A stretch of 64,000 bases of DNA from Hymenobacter canadensis (GCF_027359925.1 NZ_CP114767.1:1364001-1428000), one strand, 5' to 3'. Positions 39,046 through 48,377 are shown, counted from the stretch's first letter. Translations and numbers: made by a program. The notes: a model not told the origin generated them from the letters alone.

Positions 39046-40590
39046 ATGCCTAACAAAAGCCAGGAGCCGGTATTTCAGCTGATCAAGAGCCTGACGAGGT
39101 CGGAGAAGCGCCATTTCCGGCTGTCCACCAGCCGGGCCGGCGCCACCGACGACCTGAAGTTTCTGCTGCTGTTCGACGCCCTCGACGCCCTGGACACCTA
39201 CGACGACACGCTGGTGCTGGCGCAGGTGCCCAGCCTACGGCGCGTGCAGCTGGCCAACCTCAAGGCCAACCTTTACCGGCAGGTACTCTCCAGCCTGCGC
39301 GTGTACCACGCCGGCCAGAACCCCGACATTCAGCTCCACGAGCAGCTCGACTACGCCCGGGTGCTCTACAACAAGGGCTTCTACCAGCAGGCCCTCCGCA
39401 TGCTCGACAAGGTGAAACAGGCCGCCCGGCAGGCCGAGATGCCGCACATTGTGCTGCTGGCCCTGGATTTCGAGAAGCTCATCGAAAGCCAGTACATCAC
39501 GCGCAGCCTGGAAGGCCGGGCCGAAACCCTTACGGCCGAGGCCACCGACACGGTAGCGCACCTAACCAAAATGCACGCCCTGAGTAACGCCTCTCTGCGC
39601 CTCTACGGCCTCTACCTGAAGGCCGGCCACGCCCGCAACCGCACTGACCACGAGCAGATAACGGCCTTTTTCCGCACGCACCTGCCCCCGCACGAAGACC
39701 AGCAGGGCAACTTTTTCGAGAAGCTCTACTTCTACCAGGCCCACGTCTGGTACCACACCCTCGACCAGGACTTCCGGGCCGGCTACCGCTATGCCCAGAA
39801 GTGGGTGGATTTGTTTGAGCAGGCCCCCCACATGAAGGACCTGCAGGCCATGCTTTACATCAAGGGCCTACACAACCTGCTGGCCTCGCTTTACAACCTA
39901 CTGTACTACAGCAAGTTCATTCAGGTATTGCGCACGCTGGAGGAGTTTGCCGCCAGCCAGACCCGACGCAGCAGCCCCAACACCGAAATTCTGCTGTTTC
40001 AGTACCTCTACACCAACCGCATCAACGCCTACTTCCTCGAAGGGCGCTTCACGGCCGGGCTCGACATGGTGCCGGAGCTGCTGGAGCAGTTGGAGCGCTA
40101 CAAGCCCCAGCTGGACATGCACCGCACGCTAGTGTTCTACTACAAAATCGCCAGCCTGTATTTCGGTAGCGGCCGCTACGAGAAGGCCATCGAGTACCTG
40201 AGCCTGATCATCCAGCACAAAGACCAGAGCCTGCGCGAAGACCTGCAGTGCTTTGCCCGCATTCTGAGCCTGATTGCCCACTACGAAGCCGGCGACGACG
40301 CCAGCCTCGACTACCAGATCCGGTCGGTGTACCATTTCCTGGGCAAGATGAACGACCAGCAGCCCATGCAGGTGGAGATTTTCCGGTTTCTGCGCACCGT
40401 GGGCAGCATCGCGCCGCAGCAGGTGCGGGAGGCCTTCGCGCAGCTCCGCCACCAGCTCACGGCCATTGCCGCCCGCCCCTACGAAAGCCGCCCGTTTCTG
40501 TACCTCGACATCATTTCGTGGCTGGACAGCAAGATTGAGGGCGTGCCGGTGCAGGAAATCATGCAGCGCAAGTTCCGGCTGATGAAGTAG
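39046..40590 (+). CDS. Hypothetical helical repeat (TPR-like) protein
   Basis: A 514-residue cytoplasmic protein, almost entirely helical. The N-terminus LIKSLTRSEKRHFRLSTSR is a conserved start I associate with an uncharacterised Cytophagia/Bacteroidota family. It continues with helix pairs spaced like tetratricopeptide repeats (LDYARVLYNKGFYQQALRML; YYKIASLYFGSGRYEKAIEYL). There is no signal or membrane segment. It likely serves as a protein-binding scaffold. It is divergent from leuA. Confidence 0.7.
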   Translation: MPNKSQEPVFQLIKSLTRSEKRHFRLSTSRAGATDDLKFLLLFDALDALDTYDDTLVLAQVPSLRRVQLANLKANLYRQVLSSLRVYHAGQNPDIQLHEQLDYARVLYNKGFYQQALRMLDKVKQAARQAEMPHIVLLALDFEKLIESQYITRSLEGRAETLTAEATDTVAHLTKMHALSNASLRLYGLYLKAGHARNRTDHEQITAFFRTHLPPHEDQQGNFFEKLYFYQAHVWYHTLDQDFRAGYRYAQKWVDLFEQAPHMKDLQAMLYIKGLHNLLASLYNLLYYSKFIQVLRTLEEFAASQTRRSSPNTEILLFQYLYTNRINAYFLEGRFTAGLDMVPELLEQLERYKPQLDMHRTLVFYYKIASLYFGSGRYEKAIEYLSLIIQHKDQSLREDLQCFARILSLIAHYEAGDDASLDYQIRSVYHFLGKMNDQQPMQVEIFRFLRTVGSIAPQQVREAFAQLRHQLTAIAARPYESRPFLYLDIISWLDSKIEGVPVQEIMQRKFRLMK

Positions 40591-40597
40591 TCTAGTA

Positions 40598-40684
40598 AAG
40601 ACGCGACACTTCGCGTCTCCTCGTTGAACGACTCAGGCCAAACAACCTCAGCAACGACGAAACGCGAAGTGTCGCGTCTCTACA
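40598..40684. repeat. Palindromic repeat of the GAGACGC family
   Basis: About 28 bases starting near AGACGCGACACTTCGCGTC pair with the inverse CAACGACGAAACGCGAAG at the right end, with two or three mismatches. Shares the outer TCTCTAC / CGTCGTTG pieces with the units between gltB and gltD. Confidence 0.7.
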
Positions 40685-40705
40685 CCGTTCAAACGCTGCA
40701 CAAAA

Positions 40706-40733
40706 AAAGCCGGCTCCATCAGGAGCCGGCTTT
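40706..40733. terminator. Bidirectional terminator
   Basis: A 12-bp perfect stem AAAGCCGGCTCC / GGAGCCGGCTTT with a 4-base loop, between convergent genes and flanked by an A-rich left side. Confidence 0.82.
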
Positions 40734-40754
40734 GCTGCTTTTAATACGTCGCTG

Positions 40755-41888
40755 CTACTTCAGTACAGAGGCCAGCTTGGCTTCCAGAGCTTCGCCGCGC
40801 AGGTTTTTACCGATGATGCGACCCTGCGGGTCGAGCAGCACCGAGGCCGGAATGGACTTGACGCTGTAGGTCTGGCCGGCGGCCGACTCCCAGCCTTTCA
40901 GGTCCGAGACGTGCTTCCAGATGAGGCCATCGGCTTCGATGGCCTTCAGCCACTTGCCGCGGTCCTGGTCGAAGCTCACGCCATAGATTTCAAAGCCTTT
41001 GCCCTTGTACTTGTTGTAGGCGCGCACCACGTTGGGGTTTTCGCGACGGCAGGGGCCGCACCAGCTGGCCCAGAAGTCAATCAGCACATATTTGCCGCGC
41101 AGGCTGCTCAGCGGCAGCGGCTTGCCATCGGGGGCCAGCAGGCTGATTTCGGGAGCGGCGGCGCCTACGGCCGTGCTGCGCATGGGCTCAACCTTGGCTA
41201 CCAGCGCCTTGGTGTAGCGCGAGTCGGGCAGCGTAGTTTTGAACTGCGTGGTCATGGAATCCACGAAACCGAACTGCTCCTCTGCATTAATCAGGTTGGC
41301 CACCACGAAGGCCGACACCACCGACTTGGGGTTCTGCTGCACCAGCGCCTTAATGCTCTTAGTGCTGCGGGCCTGCGCGTCGTAGAACATCTTCTCGATG
41401 GCCTGCATGGAGTCGGTGCGGTTGGCGGCGGCGTTCAGGTTGTAGCGCGCTTCCAGCTGGCTCATCTGGCCCTTCGACTGCTGCATGGTGCGGTTGAGCT
41501 GCTGCAGCAACTCTGAATCTTTGGAGCCCTTTACGGTGTAAGTTTCGGCCAGCTTCTGGGCGTCGCCGGACAGCTCCACGCGGCTGCTGTTGCTCAGGGC
41601 CAGCAGCACCTGGCTCTGGTCGGTGGTTTTCACCTGGTAGAGGCCGGGCTCGGGCACGGTGCCCGTGAAGCGGAAATTGCCCTTTTCGTCGAGGGTAGCC
41701 GTGTCGCGCGAGATGAACTGGGTTTCGCCCAGCTCAGCCAGGTAGAGCTTGGTGCCGGCCGGGGCGTTGGTAAGCTGGCCGCTGAGCTGGTAGCCGGTGC
41801 CATCGGTGGTGCCGGCGGTGGGCGGCGTGTTCTTGGTGCAGGCATTGGCCATGCCCAGCACAGCGCCAACAATCAGCAGACTCTTCAT
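40755..41888 (-). CDS. TlpA-family thioredoxin-like lipoprotein (DUF4369 type), copy 1
   Basis: A 377-residue envelope protein. The ATG at 41888 gives a lipoprotein signal with MANAC (Cys17). A DUF4369-like beta domain (about 32-120, GYQLSGQLTNAPAG) and a helical middle precede the C-terminal TlpA/AhpC-TSA domain. The catalytic pair is Cys277 and Cys280 (WASWCGPC), with the cis-Pro loop SIPASVLLDP. It would act as a periplasm-facing thiol-disulfide oxidoreductase. A paralogue follows upstream at 42125-43252 in the same orientation. Confidence 0.88.
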   Translation of the reverse strand: MKSLLIVGAVLGMANACTKNTPPTAGTTDGTGYQLSGQLTNAPAGTKLYLAELGETQFISRDTATLDEKGNFRFTGTVPEPGLYQVKTTDQSQVLLALSNSSRVELSGDAQKLAETYTVKGSKDSELLQQLNRTMQQSKGQMSQLEARYNLNAAANRTDSMQAIEKMFYDAQARSTKSIKALVQQNPKSVVSAFVVANLINAEEQFGFVDSMTTQFKTTLPDSRYTKALVAKVEPMRSTAVGAAAPEISLLAPDGKPLPLSSLRGKYVLIDFWASWCGPCRRENPNVVRAYNKYKGKGFEIYGVSFDQDRGKWLKAIEADGLIWKHVSDLKGWESAAGQTYSVKSIPASVLLDPQGRIIGKNLRGEALEAKLASVLK

Positions 41889-42124
41889 TTTCAGCATATT
41901 CAGAAGAAAAACCGGCCGAGTGCCGGCAGTTAGGTGGGCAAAGGACGACCGTTGCCGCTGCAAGTTGCCACTTTCAACCGGATTTGGGAAAAGCGCGGCC
42001 GGTTGAGGCCCACAACAAGACTGCGCCGGCCCCGGTTCGCATTTCCCACTCGAAATACGCTTCACTCCTGCTGAGCTGCTGCCTGCGCGCTGATGATGTC
42101 AATACCGTTGCGGCTTTTTCGCTT

Positions 42125-43252
42125 TCAAGGCATCAGTTCTGCCAGCTTTTTGGTCAGGTCTTCGCCGCGCAGGTCTTTGGCAATAATGCGGCCCTGCGGG
42201 TCAAGCAAAAACGACGAAGGAAACTTGTAGATGTTATACGCTGTGCTGGCCACGCTGGTGTCGGAGGGCTCGTCGCGCACCTGCGGCCACGGCAGGCCAT
42301 CTTTCTGCATGGCAGCCAGCCAGGCTTCTTTTTTACTGTCGACCGACACGCCATATATCTCAAAGCCTTTACCCCGAAACTGCTGATAGGTGCGTACCAA
42401 CGCGGGGTTTTCCTGCCGGCAGGGGCCGCACCAGCTGGCCCAGAAGTCAATCAGCACGTACTTGCCGCGCAGACTGCTGAGGGCCAACGGCGCGCCTGCT
42501 GGCGTTGGCAGCAGAATTTCAGGCGCCAATCGACCAACGGCCGTGGTTTGGCGCATGCTTTGGTAGCGCTGCAGTTGCTGCGTGTGGGGCGACGCCGGCC
42601 ACTGCCGCACGTAGCGGGTGGTGGCCGAATCCAGGAACGCTACTTCGGCCGGGGCATCAGTGCCACTCAGGAAGGTGGCCGCCACGTAGGGTGCCACGTA
42701 CGACGCCTGCCCGGCCACGCGCTGGGCGGCCGCCCTGAACGCCCCAAACGTAGCATCCCACTCCTGCCCAATGCGGCGGAGGGCGGCTGTATCGGTGGTG
42801 ACGGCACGGCGTTGCACCAATGTGTCGATGTGAGCCATCAGGCGGAACTGCTCCTGGTGCATGCGAGCCAGTTCGGCCGCTTCCGGGGTGCCTGTAATAT
42901 CGCTGGTGCCCCGGAGCTGGGTGGCGTCGGCACGCAGCTGCAACTGGCTGCCGGGCGCCAGGGCTACGTCGGTGGTCCGGCGCTGGCCGGCTACCCGCAG
43001 GCTATATACCCCCGGGCCCGCTACCGTGCCTCGCAGCTGGAAACGGCCTTTCGCATCCGTTCGGGCCGAGTCTATCGGCATGGCTTGCCCGGTTTGGTCG
43101 TCGATGAGAAGCACCCGCGTACCAGCCGGGGCGTTGGTGAGCTGGCCACGCACCTGATAATTGGGAGCCGGGCGGCGGGGCTGCTGTGCAACGGCTTCAG
43201 TAGACGCTGCCACCAGGGAGGCCAGCGCCACTATTCGAATGAAATACTGCAT
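42125..43252 (-). CDS. TlpA-family thioredoxin-like protein (DUF4369 type), copy 2
   Basis: A 375-residue paralogue of the preceding gene with the same layout. The ATG at 43252 gives a cleavable signal (AVAQQ) without a lipobox, so this copy is probably soluble in the periplasm. The DUF4369-like domain starts YQVRGQLTNAPAG. The catalytic Cys275 and Cys278 lie in WASWCGPC, and the cis-Pro loop is KFPSSFLLDP. The two genes share long near-identical stretches, which indicates tandem duplication. The 236-base gap between them suggests separate promoters. Confidence 0.87.
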   Translation of the reverse strand: MQYFIRIVALASLVAASTEAVAQQPRRPAPNYQVRGQLTNAPAGTRVLLIDDQTGQAMPIDSARTDAKGRFQLRGTVAGPGVYSLRVAGQRRTTDVALAPGSQLQLRADATQLRGTSDITGTPEAAELARMHQEQFRLMAHIDTLVQRRAVTTDTAALRRIGQEWDATFGAFRAAAQRVAGQASYVAPYVAATFLSGTDAPAEVAFLDSATTRYVRQWPASPHTQQLQRYQSMRQTTAVGRLAPEILLPTPAGAPLALSSLRGKYVLIDFWASWCGPCRQENPALVRTYQQFRGKGFEIYGVSVDSKKEAWLAAMQKDGLPWPQVRDEPSDTSVASTAYNIYKFPSSFLLDPQGRIIAKDLRGEDLTKKLAELMP

Positions 43253-43275
43253 CAGAGATAAAAATAAGATCAGGT

Positions 43276-43318
43276 AAAAAAACACCCCCTGTTAATTGAG
43301 CTCAATTAACAGGGGGTG
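43276..43318 (-). terminator. Rho-independent terminator of gatB
   Basis: A perfect 36-base palindrome (43283-43318: CACCCCCTGTTAATTGAG and its inverse) is followed on the minus strand by a T7 run (A run at 43276-43282 on the plus strand), 30 bases after the gatB stop. Confidence 0.9.
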
Positions 43319-43347
43319 CGTTGCATGCGTCGTTGCTTTCGCCAGGT

Positions 43348-44805
43348 TTACGCGTCGAGTTTCTGGCGCAACAGCTGGTTGGCCATTTTGGGGTCGGCTT
43401 TACCGCCGGTGAGCTTCATCAGCTCGCCCATAAACATGCCCGTCAGGCTCTTTTTGCCGGCGCGGTACTCAGCCACCTTGGCCGGGTTGGCGTCAAGCAC
43501 CTGCTGAATCATAGCTTCCAGCGCGCCGGAATCCGACTGCTGGAGCAGGCCCTGCGCCTCGGCGGCGGCGGCGGCGGTGTGCGTGGGGTTGTCAAGCAGG
43601 AACGGGAACAGCTGCTTGCTGGCCACCGACTGGCCCACTTTGTTGTCGTCGATGAGCTGGATGATGTCGGCCAGGTGCTGGGTGGTGAGCGGGAACTGGT
43701 CCAGCGTGAGGGCGCGCTCGTTGAGGTAGGCTTTCACGGGGCCCGTCACCCAGTTGGCGGCGGCTTTGGCGTTGGACGTGAGGCGGGTCAGCTCGTCAAA
43801 GAACAGGGCCACTTCTTTCTCAGCCGTGAGCACCGTAGCATCGTAGTCGGAGAGGCCCAGCTCGCCGGTGAAACGGGCGTAGAGCTGCGACGGCAGGGCC
43901 GGCAGCTCGCTCTGCACGCGGTGCAGCCACTCGTCGGAAATGATGACCGGCGGCAGGTCGGGCTCCGGGAAGTACCGGTAGTCGTTCATGGTTTCCTTGC
44001 TGCGCTGGCCGTTGGTGGTACCGGTCTGCGCGTCGAAACCGCGGGTTTCGCTGTCGATGATTTCGCCGGCTTCCACCAGCGCAATCTGACGCTCAATTTC
44101 GTACTCGATGGCCCGCTGCACGTTGCGGAAGGAGTTCATGTTTTTCACCTCCACCTTCACGCCGAACTGGGTGGCATCCTTGCGCATCACCGAAATATTG
44201 GCGTCGCAGCGCAAAGAGCCTTCCTCCATGTTGCCGTCGCAGATGCCCAGGTACTCCACCAGCTTCTTGATTTCGGCCAGGTAGGCGTAGGCTTCCTCGG
44301 CGTTCCGGATGTCGGGCTCACTCACGATTTCGATGAGCGGCACGCCGGCCCGGTTCAAGTCCACGAGGGTTTCCACCTCGCCGGCCAGGTGCATGCTCTT
44401 GCCCGCGTCCTCCTCCATGTGGATGCGCGTCACCCCGATTTTCTTCACCGAGCCATCCGCCAGCCGGATATCGACGTGGCCATCGTGGCAGATCGGGGTT
44501 TTGTCCTGGGTGATTTGGTAGCCCTTCGGCAGGTCGGGGTAGAAGTAGTTTTTGCGCGCAAACAGGTTGTCGCGGCGGATGTGGCAGTTGGTAGCCAGAC
44601 CCATTTTCATGGCAAACTCCACGGCCGAGTAGTTCACCTTGGGCAACGTGCCGGGGTGGCCCAGCGTGATGACGCTCAGGTTGTTATTGGGCAAAGCGCC
44701 GTACTCGTTTTCGTCGGAGGAGTACATTTTGCTGCGCGTGAGCAGCTGGGCGTGTACTTCGAGGCCAATGACGGGCTGGTATTTGGATTTGATGCTGTCG
44801 TCCAT
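43348..44805 (-). CDS. gatB: Aspartyl/glutamyl-tRNA amidotransferase subunit B
   Basis: A 485-residue subunit of the GatCAB complex, which converts Glu-tRNA(Gln) and/or Asp-tRNA(Asn) to the amidated forms. Landmarks are KYQPVIGLEVHAQLLTRSKM, LGHPGTLPKVN, the zinc/kinase region around HMEEDAGKS, LVDLNRAGVPLIEIVSEPD, and the C-terminal YqeY-like tail LTGMFMGELMK. The ATG at 44805 begins the family-conserved region; upstream sequence in this frame is palindrome copy D. gatA and gatC are not in the window. Confidence 0.95.
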   Translation of the reverse strand: MDDSIKSKYQPVIGLEVHAQLLTRSKMYSSDENEYGALPNNNLSVITLGHPGTLPKVNYSAVEFAMKMGLATNCHIRRDNLFARKNYFYPDLPKGYQITQDKTPICHDGHVDIRLADGSVKKIGVTRIHMEEDAGKSMHLAGEVETLVDLNRAGVPLIEIVSEPDIRNAEEAYAYLAEIKKLVEYLGICDGNMEEGSLRCDANISVMRKDATQFGVKVEVKNMNSFRNVQRAIEYEIERQIALVEAGEIIDSETRGFDAQTGTTNGQRSKETMNDYRYFPEPDLPPVIISDEWLHRVQSELPALPSQLYARFTGELGLSDYDATVLTAEKEVALFFDELTRLTSNAKAAANWVTGPVKAYLNERALTLDQFPLTTQHLADIIQLIDDNKVGQSVASKQLFPFLLDNPTHTAAAAAEAQGLLQQSDSGALEAMIQQVLDANPAKVAEYRAGKKSLTGMFMGELMKLTGGKADPKMANQLLRQKLDA

Positions 44806-44869
44806 AAGAGGGAATTGGGCGGGTTGGCCGCCGGGGCCGCAAGTTAAAACTATCTGCCCAAGAAAAACT

Positions 44870-44968
44870 GTCATCCTGAGCAAAGCGAAGGACCTTAGCA
44901 CGTAGGCGCCGCTGCCGTGACAACGACCCGCTCCCACGTGCTAAGGTCCTTCGCTTCGCTCAGGATGA
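44870..44968. repeat. Palindromic repeat, GTCATCCTGAGC family (copy D)
   Basis: The left arm (44870 to about 44903: GTCATCCTGAGC...GCGAAGGACC) pairs with the right arm (about 44936-44968: ACGTGCTAAGGTCC...CAGGATGA) with a few mismatches. It lies between gatB and an envelope protein gene. Confidence 0.8.
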
Positions 44969-44979
44969 AGATAATAAGG

Positions 44980-45945
44980 CTAGTCGTTGAAGACTGGGAT
45001 GTAGGCGGCCTGGAAGTTGTTGGCGGCGCGATTGTAGGCGTCCATCAGCTTGCTGTTCTGAGCGTTATAGGCCTTAATGTAGCCGTTGAAGGTATCCACG
45101 TCCACTTTGGTGAGCTTGTCTTTGTTCTCGATGAGCTCGGTCATCTTTTTGAACTGGTTGGCGCTCCAGATCAGGTAGAACTTGGCGTAGTCGCGGGTGG
45201 CGTCGCGGTACTGAGTGTCTTTGCCGCGGAAGGCGGGCACGGCGTTGAGCTCGGCCAGGGCCTTGTCGGTTTCGGCGGCCAGCAGCACGCGGGCGGCCTC
45301 GAAGTCGGCGGCGTTCTGGGCATTGAGGCCATCGGTGAGCTTGGCGTTGGCCTTTTCCACCCGGAAGAACGCCAGAAATACCTTGTGCTGGTAGGTGTTC
45401 ACCTCCGACACCTGCCGGATGACGGCGCTCATCTTGCGGGCTTCGGCGTCTTCGCTCATGGTCATTTTGTAGCGCCCCGCAAAGCGCTTCTGCGCGGCTT
45501 CTACACTGTCGCCGGCCACTTCCAGCTTCTGCTCGGCGGCCTCCACGGCGTCGAAGTAGCGCTGCATGGCCTCCAGGCTCTGCGTGCGGTTGGCGGCCAG
45601 CGAGTTCACCTGCTTATAATCGGCGGCATATACGTCCAGCATCTGCTGAAATGCGGCTTTGGCCCGGTCGCGGAACTCGGTGTTGCCCTCGTAGCCGGGC
45701 ATGTGCGAGATTTTAGCCAGCGAGGCTTTGTTCTGGGCTACCACATCCTGGCGGCGGGCCTCAATCTTACGCTCGTTTTCGCTGTGGGCAGCCTTGCTGA
45801 TGTAGCGCAGGTTTTTCTTCTGCATGATCAGCTGTTCGGCCACAATGGCGTTGTTGTAGGCGCCGGGGTCGGTGAAGGCCTGCCCGGAAGCGGTGGTGGA
45901 AACGGCCGCCAACAGGATGGCCGCAGCAAGGGTAGAAATGCGCAT
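44980..45945 (-). CDS. Hypothetical exported helical protein
   Basis: A 321-residue protein with a clear signal peptide (cleavage near TASGQA). The rest is almost all helix, with long charged segments (KIEARRQDVVAQNKASL; RYFDAVEAAEQKLEVAGDSVEAA). No recognisable motif is present. It is 33 bases downstream of a TonB-type gene in the same direction and probably shares its promoter. It likely acts in the periplasm; function unknown. Confidence 0.7.
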   Translation of the reverse strand: MRISTLAAAILLAAVSTTASGQAFTDPGAYNNAIVAEQLIMQKKNLRYISKAAHSENERKIEARRQDVVAQNKASLAKISHMPGYEGNTEFRDRAKAAFQQMLDVYAADYKQVNSLAANRTQSLEAMQRYFDAVEAAEQKLEVAGDSVEAAQKRFAGRYKMTMSEDAEARKMSAVIRQVSEVNTYQHKVFLAFFRVEKANAKLTDGLNAQNAADFEAARVLLAAETDKALAELNAVPAFRGKDTQYRDATRDYAKFYLIWSANQFKKMTELIENKDKLTKVDVDTFNGYIKAYNAQNSKLMDAYNRAANNFQAAYIPVFND

Positions 45946-45978
45946 AGCGTAATAGTGAGGGTGAGAAAACGGAAGAAA

Positions 45979-46734
45979 TCAGCGAAGGGCAAACGTCACC
46001 GGCAGCGTGAAAAACACGTCTACCGGCTCTCCGTCGAGGCGGCCGGGTGTCCAGCTGCGGAGGCTGTTCACTACGCGCAGGGCTTCAGCGTCAAGCAGCG
46101 GGCTTACATGCTGGCGCACCCGGGCCTGCTGCACGGTGCCGTTCCGATCAATCACAAAATCGACCAGCACCTTCCCGTGCTCATCGTGGCGTATCGCTTC
46201 CTTGGGGTAGCGGGTGCGGCTGCCGATGGTTTGCAGCAGCACAGATAGGCCGCCAGCATATTCCGGGAACTGGATGTAATTGAAAAAGGCCACCGGCTGA
46301 CCATCGGGCCCGAAGCACTCGGCTTTCACGGACTGGCCGTGCGCATAGTCTTCCCGGCGGCGCAGTGTCCCGTTGGGATAGTAGGTCAGGAGCTGGCCGT
46401 GACGCTGGTCGTTTACGAAATGGTCCACGGCCTGCACTTGGCCGTTTTCAAACCAGCGGGTATGGGTGCCGTGCAGCTCCTGCTTACTGAGATTCTGGCA
46501 GGGCAGCTCTTCCTGCTGCTGCCCGCTGGCGTAGTAGCGCCGGATGATGCCGGCACCGTTCGGGCCGGCCACCGTATCGGTGCGCAGCTGGTAGCCGCTG
46601 CCAAAGCCCGCGCTGCTATGGTTGCCGGGCTGGGCGCTGAAGTAAGCGTTAAGACTTTGGGCTCCGGCCGGGGCCTGCTGGGCATAGGCAGCGCTGCTGC
46701 CCGTCAGCCACAGGGCAAATAGGATTCGTTTCAC
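45979..46734 (-). CDS. TonB C-terminal domain protein with MORN-like repeats
   Basis: A 251-residue exported protein with a signal peptide (AAYAQQ). MORN/YwqK-like repeats cover about residues 65-130 (RRYYASGQQQEEL, RWFENGQVQ, LTYYPNGTLRRRE). The C-terminal TonB-like domain covers about 155-251 (RYPKEAIRHDEHGKVLVDFVIDRNGTVQ; LDAEALRVVNSL). There is no N-terminal anchor helix or proline stretch, so a classical energy-transducing role is doubtful; these are common in Bacteroidota envelopes. A frame-broken paralogue is at 61317-62101. It has a well-matched promoter at 46803-46833. Confidence 0.82.
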   Translation of the reverse strand: MKRILFALWLTGSSAAYAQQAPAGAQSLNAYFSAQPGNHSSAGFGSGYQLRTDTVAGPNGAGIIRRYYASGQQQEELPCQNLSKQELHGTHTRWFENGQVQAVDHFVNDQRHGQLLTYYPNGTLRRREDYAHGQSVKAECFGPDGQPVAFFNYIQFPEYAGGLSVLLQTIGSRTRYPKEAIRHDEHGKVLVDFVIDRNGTVQQARVRQHVSPLLDAEALRVVNSLRSWTPGRLDGEPVDVFFTLPVTFALR

Positions 46735-46802
46735 GCGGGGAATACTGGATAATAATAGACACAGCAGCGCCCGCAGCCGACTGGCTTGGCAATCTGCTCA
46801 GC

Positions 46803-46833
46803 CAAAATTACAGTCTTGCCGCTAAATCACAAA
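46803..46833 (-). promoter_or_regulatory. Bacteroidota-type promoter (TTTG-N19-TAATTTTG)
   Basis: Read on the minus strand, TTTG (46830-46833) is followed after exactly 19 bases by TAATTTTG (46803-46810). It matches TTTG-N19-21-TAnnTTTG and lies 69 bases before the TonB-type gene start. It is the best promoter match I found in the window. Confidence 0.65.
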
Positions 46834-46862
46834 TTCCGGTAAACCGGCCGGAGCTTCCCCAC

Positions 46863-48245
46863 TTATTCTGCCGGAAACAGCAGCGTGAACGTAGTGCCGC
46901 GCCCCAACTCACTGGCCACGGCCAGCTCAATGGCCAGCAGCGCGCAGGCCCGGGCCACGATGGACAGGCCCAGCCCGGTGCCCCCAATTTCCTTGTGCGC
47001 CAAGGCGTCGGAGCGGTACAGCGGGTCGAAGATGCGGCCCAGGTCTTCGGGCCGGATGCCGATGCCCTGGTCGGAGATGGTGCAGCGCTGGCGGGCGCCG
47101 GCCTCGGCCAGCGCCACCGTGATGGTGGAGCCGGCCGGCGAGTATTTCACGGCGTTGTCCAGCAGGTTGTCCAGAATCAAATCCACCAAGTAGGGGTCGG
47201 AGTGGATGGGCGGCGTGTCGGCGTCCTGCACGTCGACCCGGATGCGGCGGGCCTCCAGGGCGGCGCGGCGGCGGTGCAGCACATCGTGCACGCTACTGAG
47301 CACGGGCAGCTCTTGGCGGTGCTCAGCCTGGGGGGCGCTGTCGAAGCGGGCCAGCAGCAGCAGCTGGTCCACGAGGTGCGTGAGACGGTTGATTTCCTGA
47401 ATGCTGAGCGTGATATTCTCGACGTACTCGGCGGCGCTGCGGGGCTTGCGCACCAGCACTTCCAGCGTGCCCTTGAGCACGGCCAGCGGTGTGCGCAGCT
47501 CGTGCGAAGCGTCGGCCGTGAACTGTTTTTCGCGGACCACGGCTTTTTCCATGCGTTCCAGCAGCCGGTTGATGGCCGAGGCCAGCGTGTGCAGCTCGTC
47601 GGGGCGGGGCGGCAGGGCAATGCGCTCGGCCAGGTTGCTCTGAGTGATGCGGTTGGTGGTGGCCGTGATGGCCGCAATGGGCGAAATACTGCGCCCCGCC
47701 AGCAGCCGCGCAATGCCAAACAGCACCAGCAGCACCACCGGAAATGAGCCCAGCAGCACCGTTTCCAGGCTCCGCAGCACGTGCCGCGCCGACTCCGAGG
47801 AAACGGCCGCCAGCAGGTAGCCCACCGGCCGGCCGCTGCGCAGCACCGGCTCCTGCAGCTGCCGGATGGCCGCCCCGCGCAGCTGCGCGTTCAGCGGGCT
47901 GTGGCCGTCAGCGGCCGGGTCGAACTCCAGGCGGGCGCTGTTGAGGTTGGGCGAGCGGTCCGTGGCGCGGCCCTGCAGGTCGGCCACCTGAATAAACACC
48001 GGATTCACCTGCACTTCGCGGTGCTCCCGCTCCTGCCACTCCTGCTTGCGGGCAAACCGCATCCGGCCGCCATCCACCACCAGCTCCCGCATGTGCTTGG
48101 CCACCTCGAAGCGCAGGCTGCCATCCAGCTCCGCATACACCTGGTTTTTCACCACGCCATACACCACGCCATACACCACCGCCACCAGCAGCGCCGTAGC
48201 TAGTATGTAGTGCAGCGCAATCCGGTTTTTGAAGGTGAAGGGCAT
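46863..48245 (-). CDS. Sensor histidine kinase
   Basis: A 460-residue inner-membrane kinase. A first membrane helix (about 12-32) and a second (about 161-182) enclose a periplasmic sensor of about 125 residues. A HAMP segment (about 183-235) follows. The phospho-acceptor His248 is in ADASHELRTPLA. The ATPase domain shows DNLLDNAVKYS, DQGIGIRPEDLGRIF and GGTGLGLSIV. It pairs with the regulator gene upstream (48411-49085), which is transcribed first. The layout resembles metal-sensing CusS/CzcS-type kinases; the signal, a periplasmic metal, is inferred from the adjacent efflux operon. Confidence 0.92.
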   Translation of the reverse strand: MPFTFKNRIALHYILATALLVAVVYGVVYGVVKNQVYAELDGSLRFEVAKHMRELVVDGGRMRFARKQEWQEREHREVQVNPVFIQVADLQGRATDRSPNLNSARLEFDPAADGHSPLNAQLRGAAIRQLQEPVLRSGRPVGYLLAAVSSESARHVLRSLETVLLGSFPVVLLVLFGIARLLAGRSISPIAAITATTNRITQSNLAERIALPPRPDELHTLASAINRLLERMEKAVVREKQFTADASHELRTPLAVLKGTLEVLVRKPRSAAEYVENITLSIQEINRLTHLVDQLLLLARFDSAPQAEHRQELPVLSSVHDVLHRRRAALEARRIRVDVQDADTPPIHSDPYLVDLILDNLLDNAVKYSPAGSTITVALAEAGARQRCTISDQGIGIRPEDLGRIFDPLYRSDALAHKEIGGTGLGLSIVARACALLAIELAVASELGRGTTFTLLFPAE

Positions 48246-48276
48246 TTTTTGGGTGATGAGGTGACAGGTAAAGTAA

Positions 48277-48377
48277 GAACGTCATTCCGAGCGCAGCGAG
48301 GAATCTCGCGTGCTGATGTTGCAATGGTAATCCTGTGTCAGCAGGCGAGATGCTTCGCTGCACTCGGAATGACGTTC
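48277..48377. repeat. Palindromic repeat, GTCATTCCGAGC family (copy E)
   Basis: A left arm of about 40 bases (AACGTCATTCCGAGCGCAGC...) pairs imperfectly with the right arm (about 48338-48377, ending CACTCGGAATGACGTT). It occupies the gap between the regulator and kinase genes of one operon, so it is probably transcribed. Confidence 0.78.
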
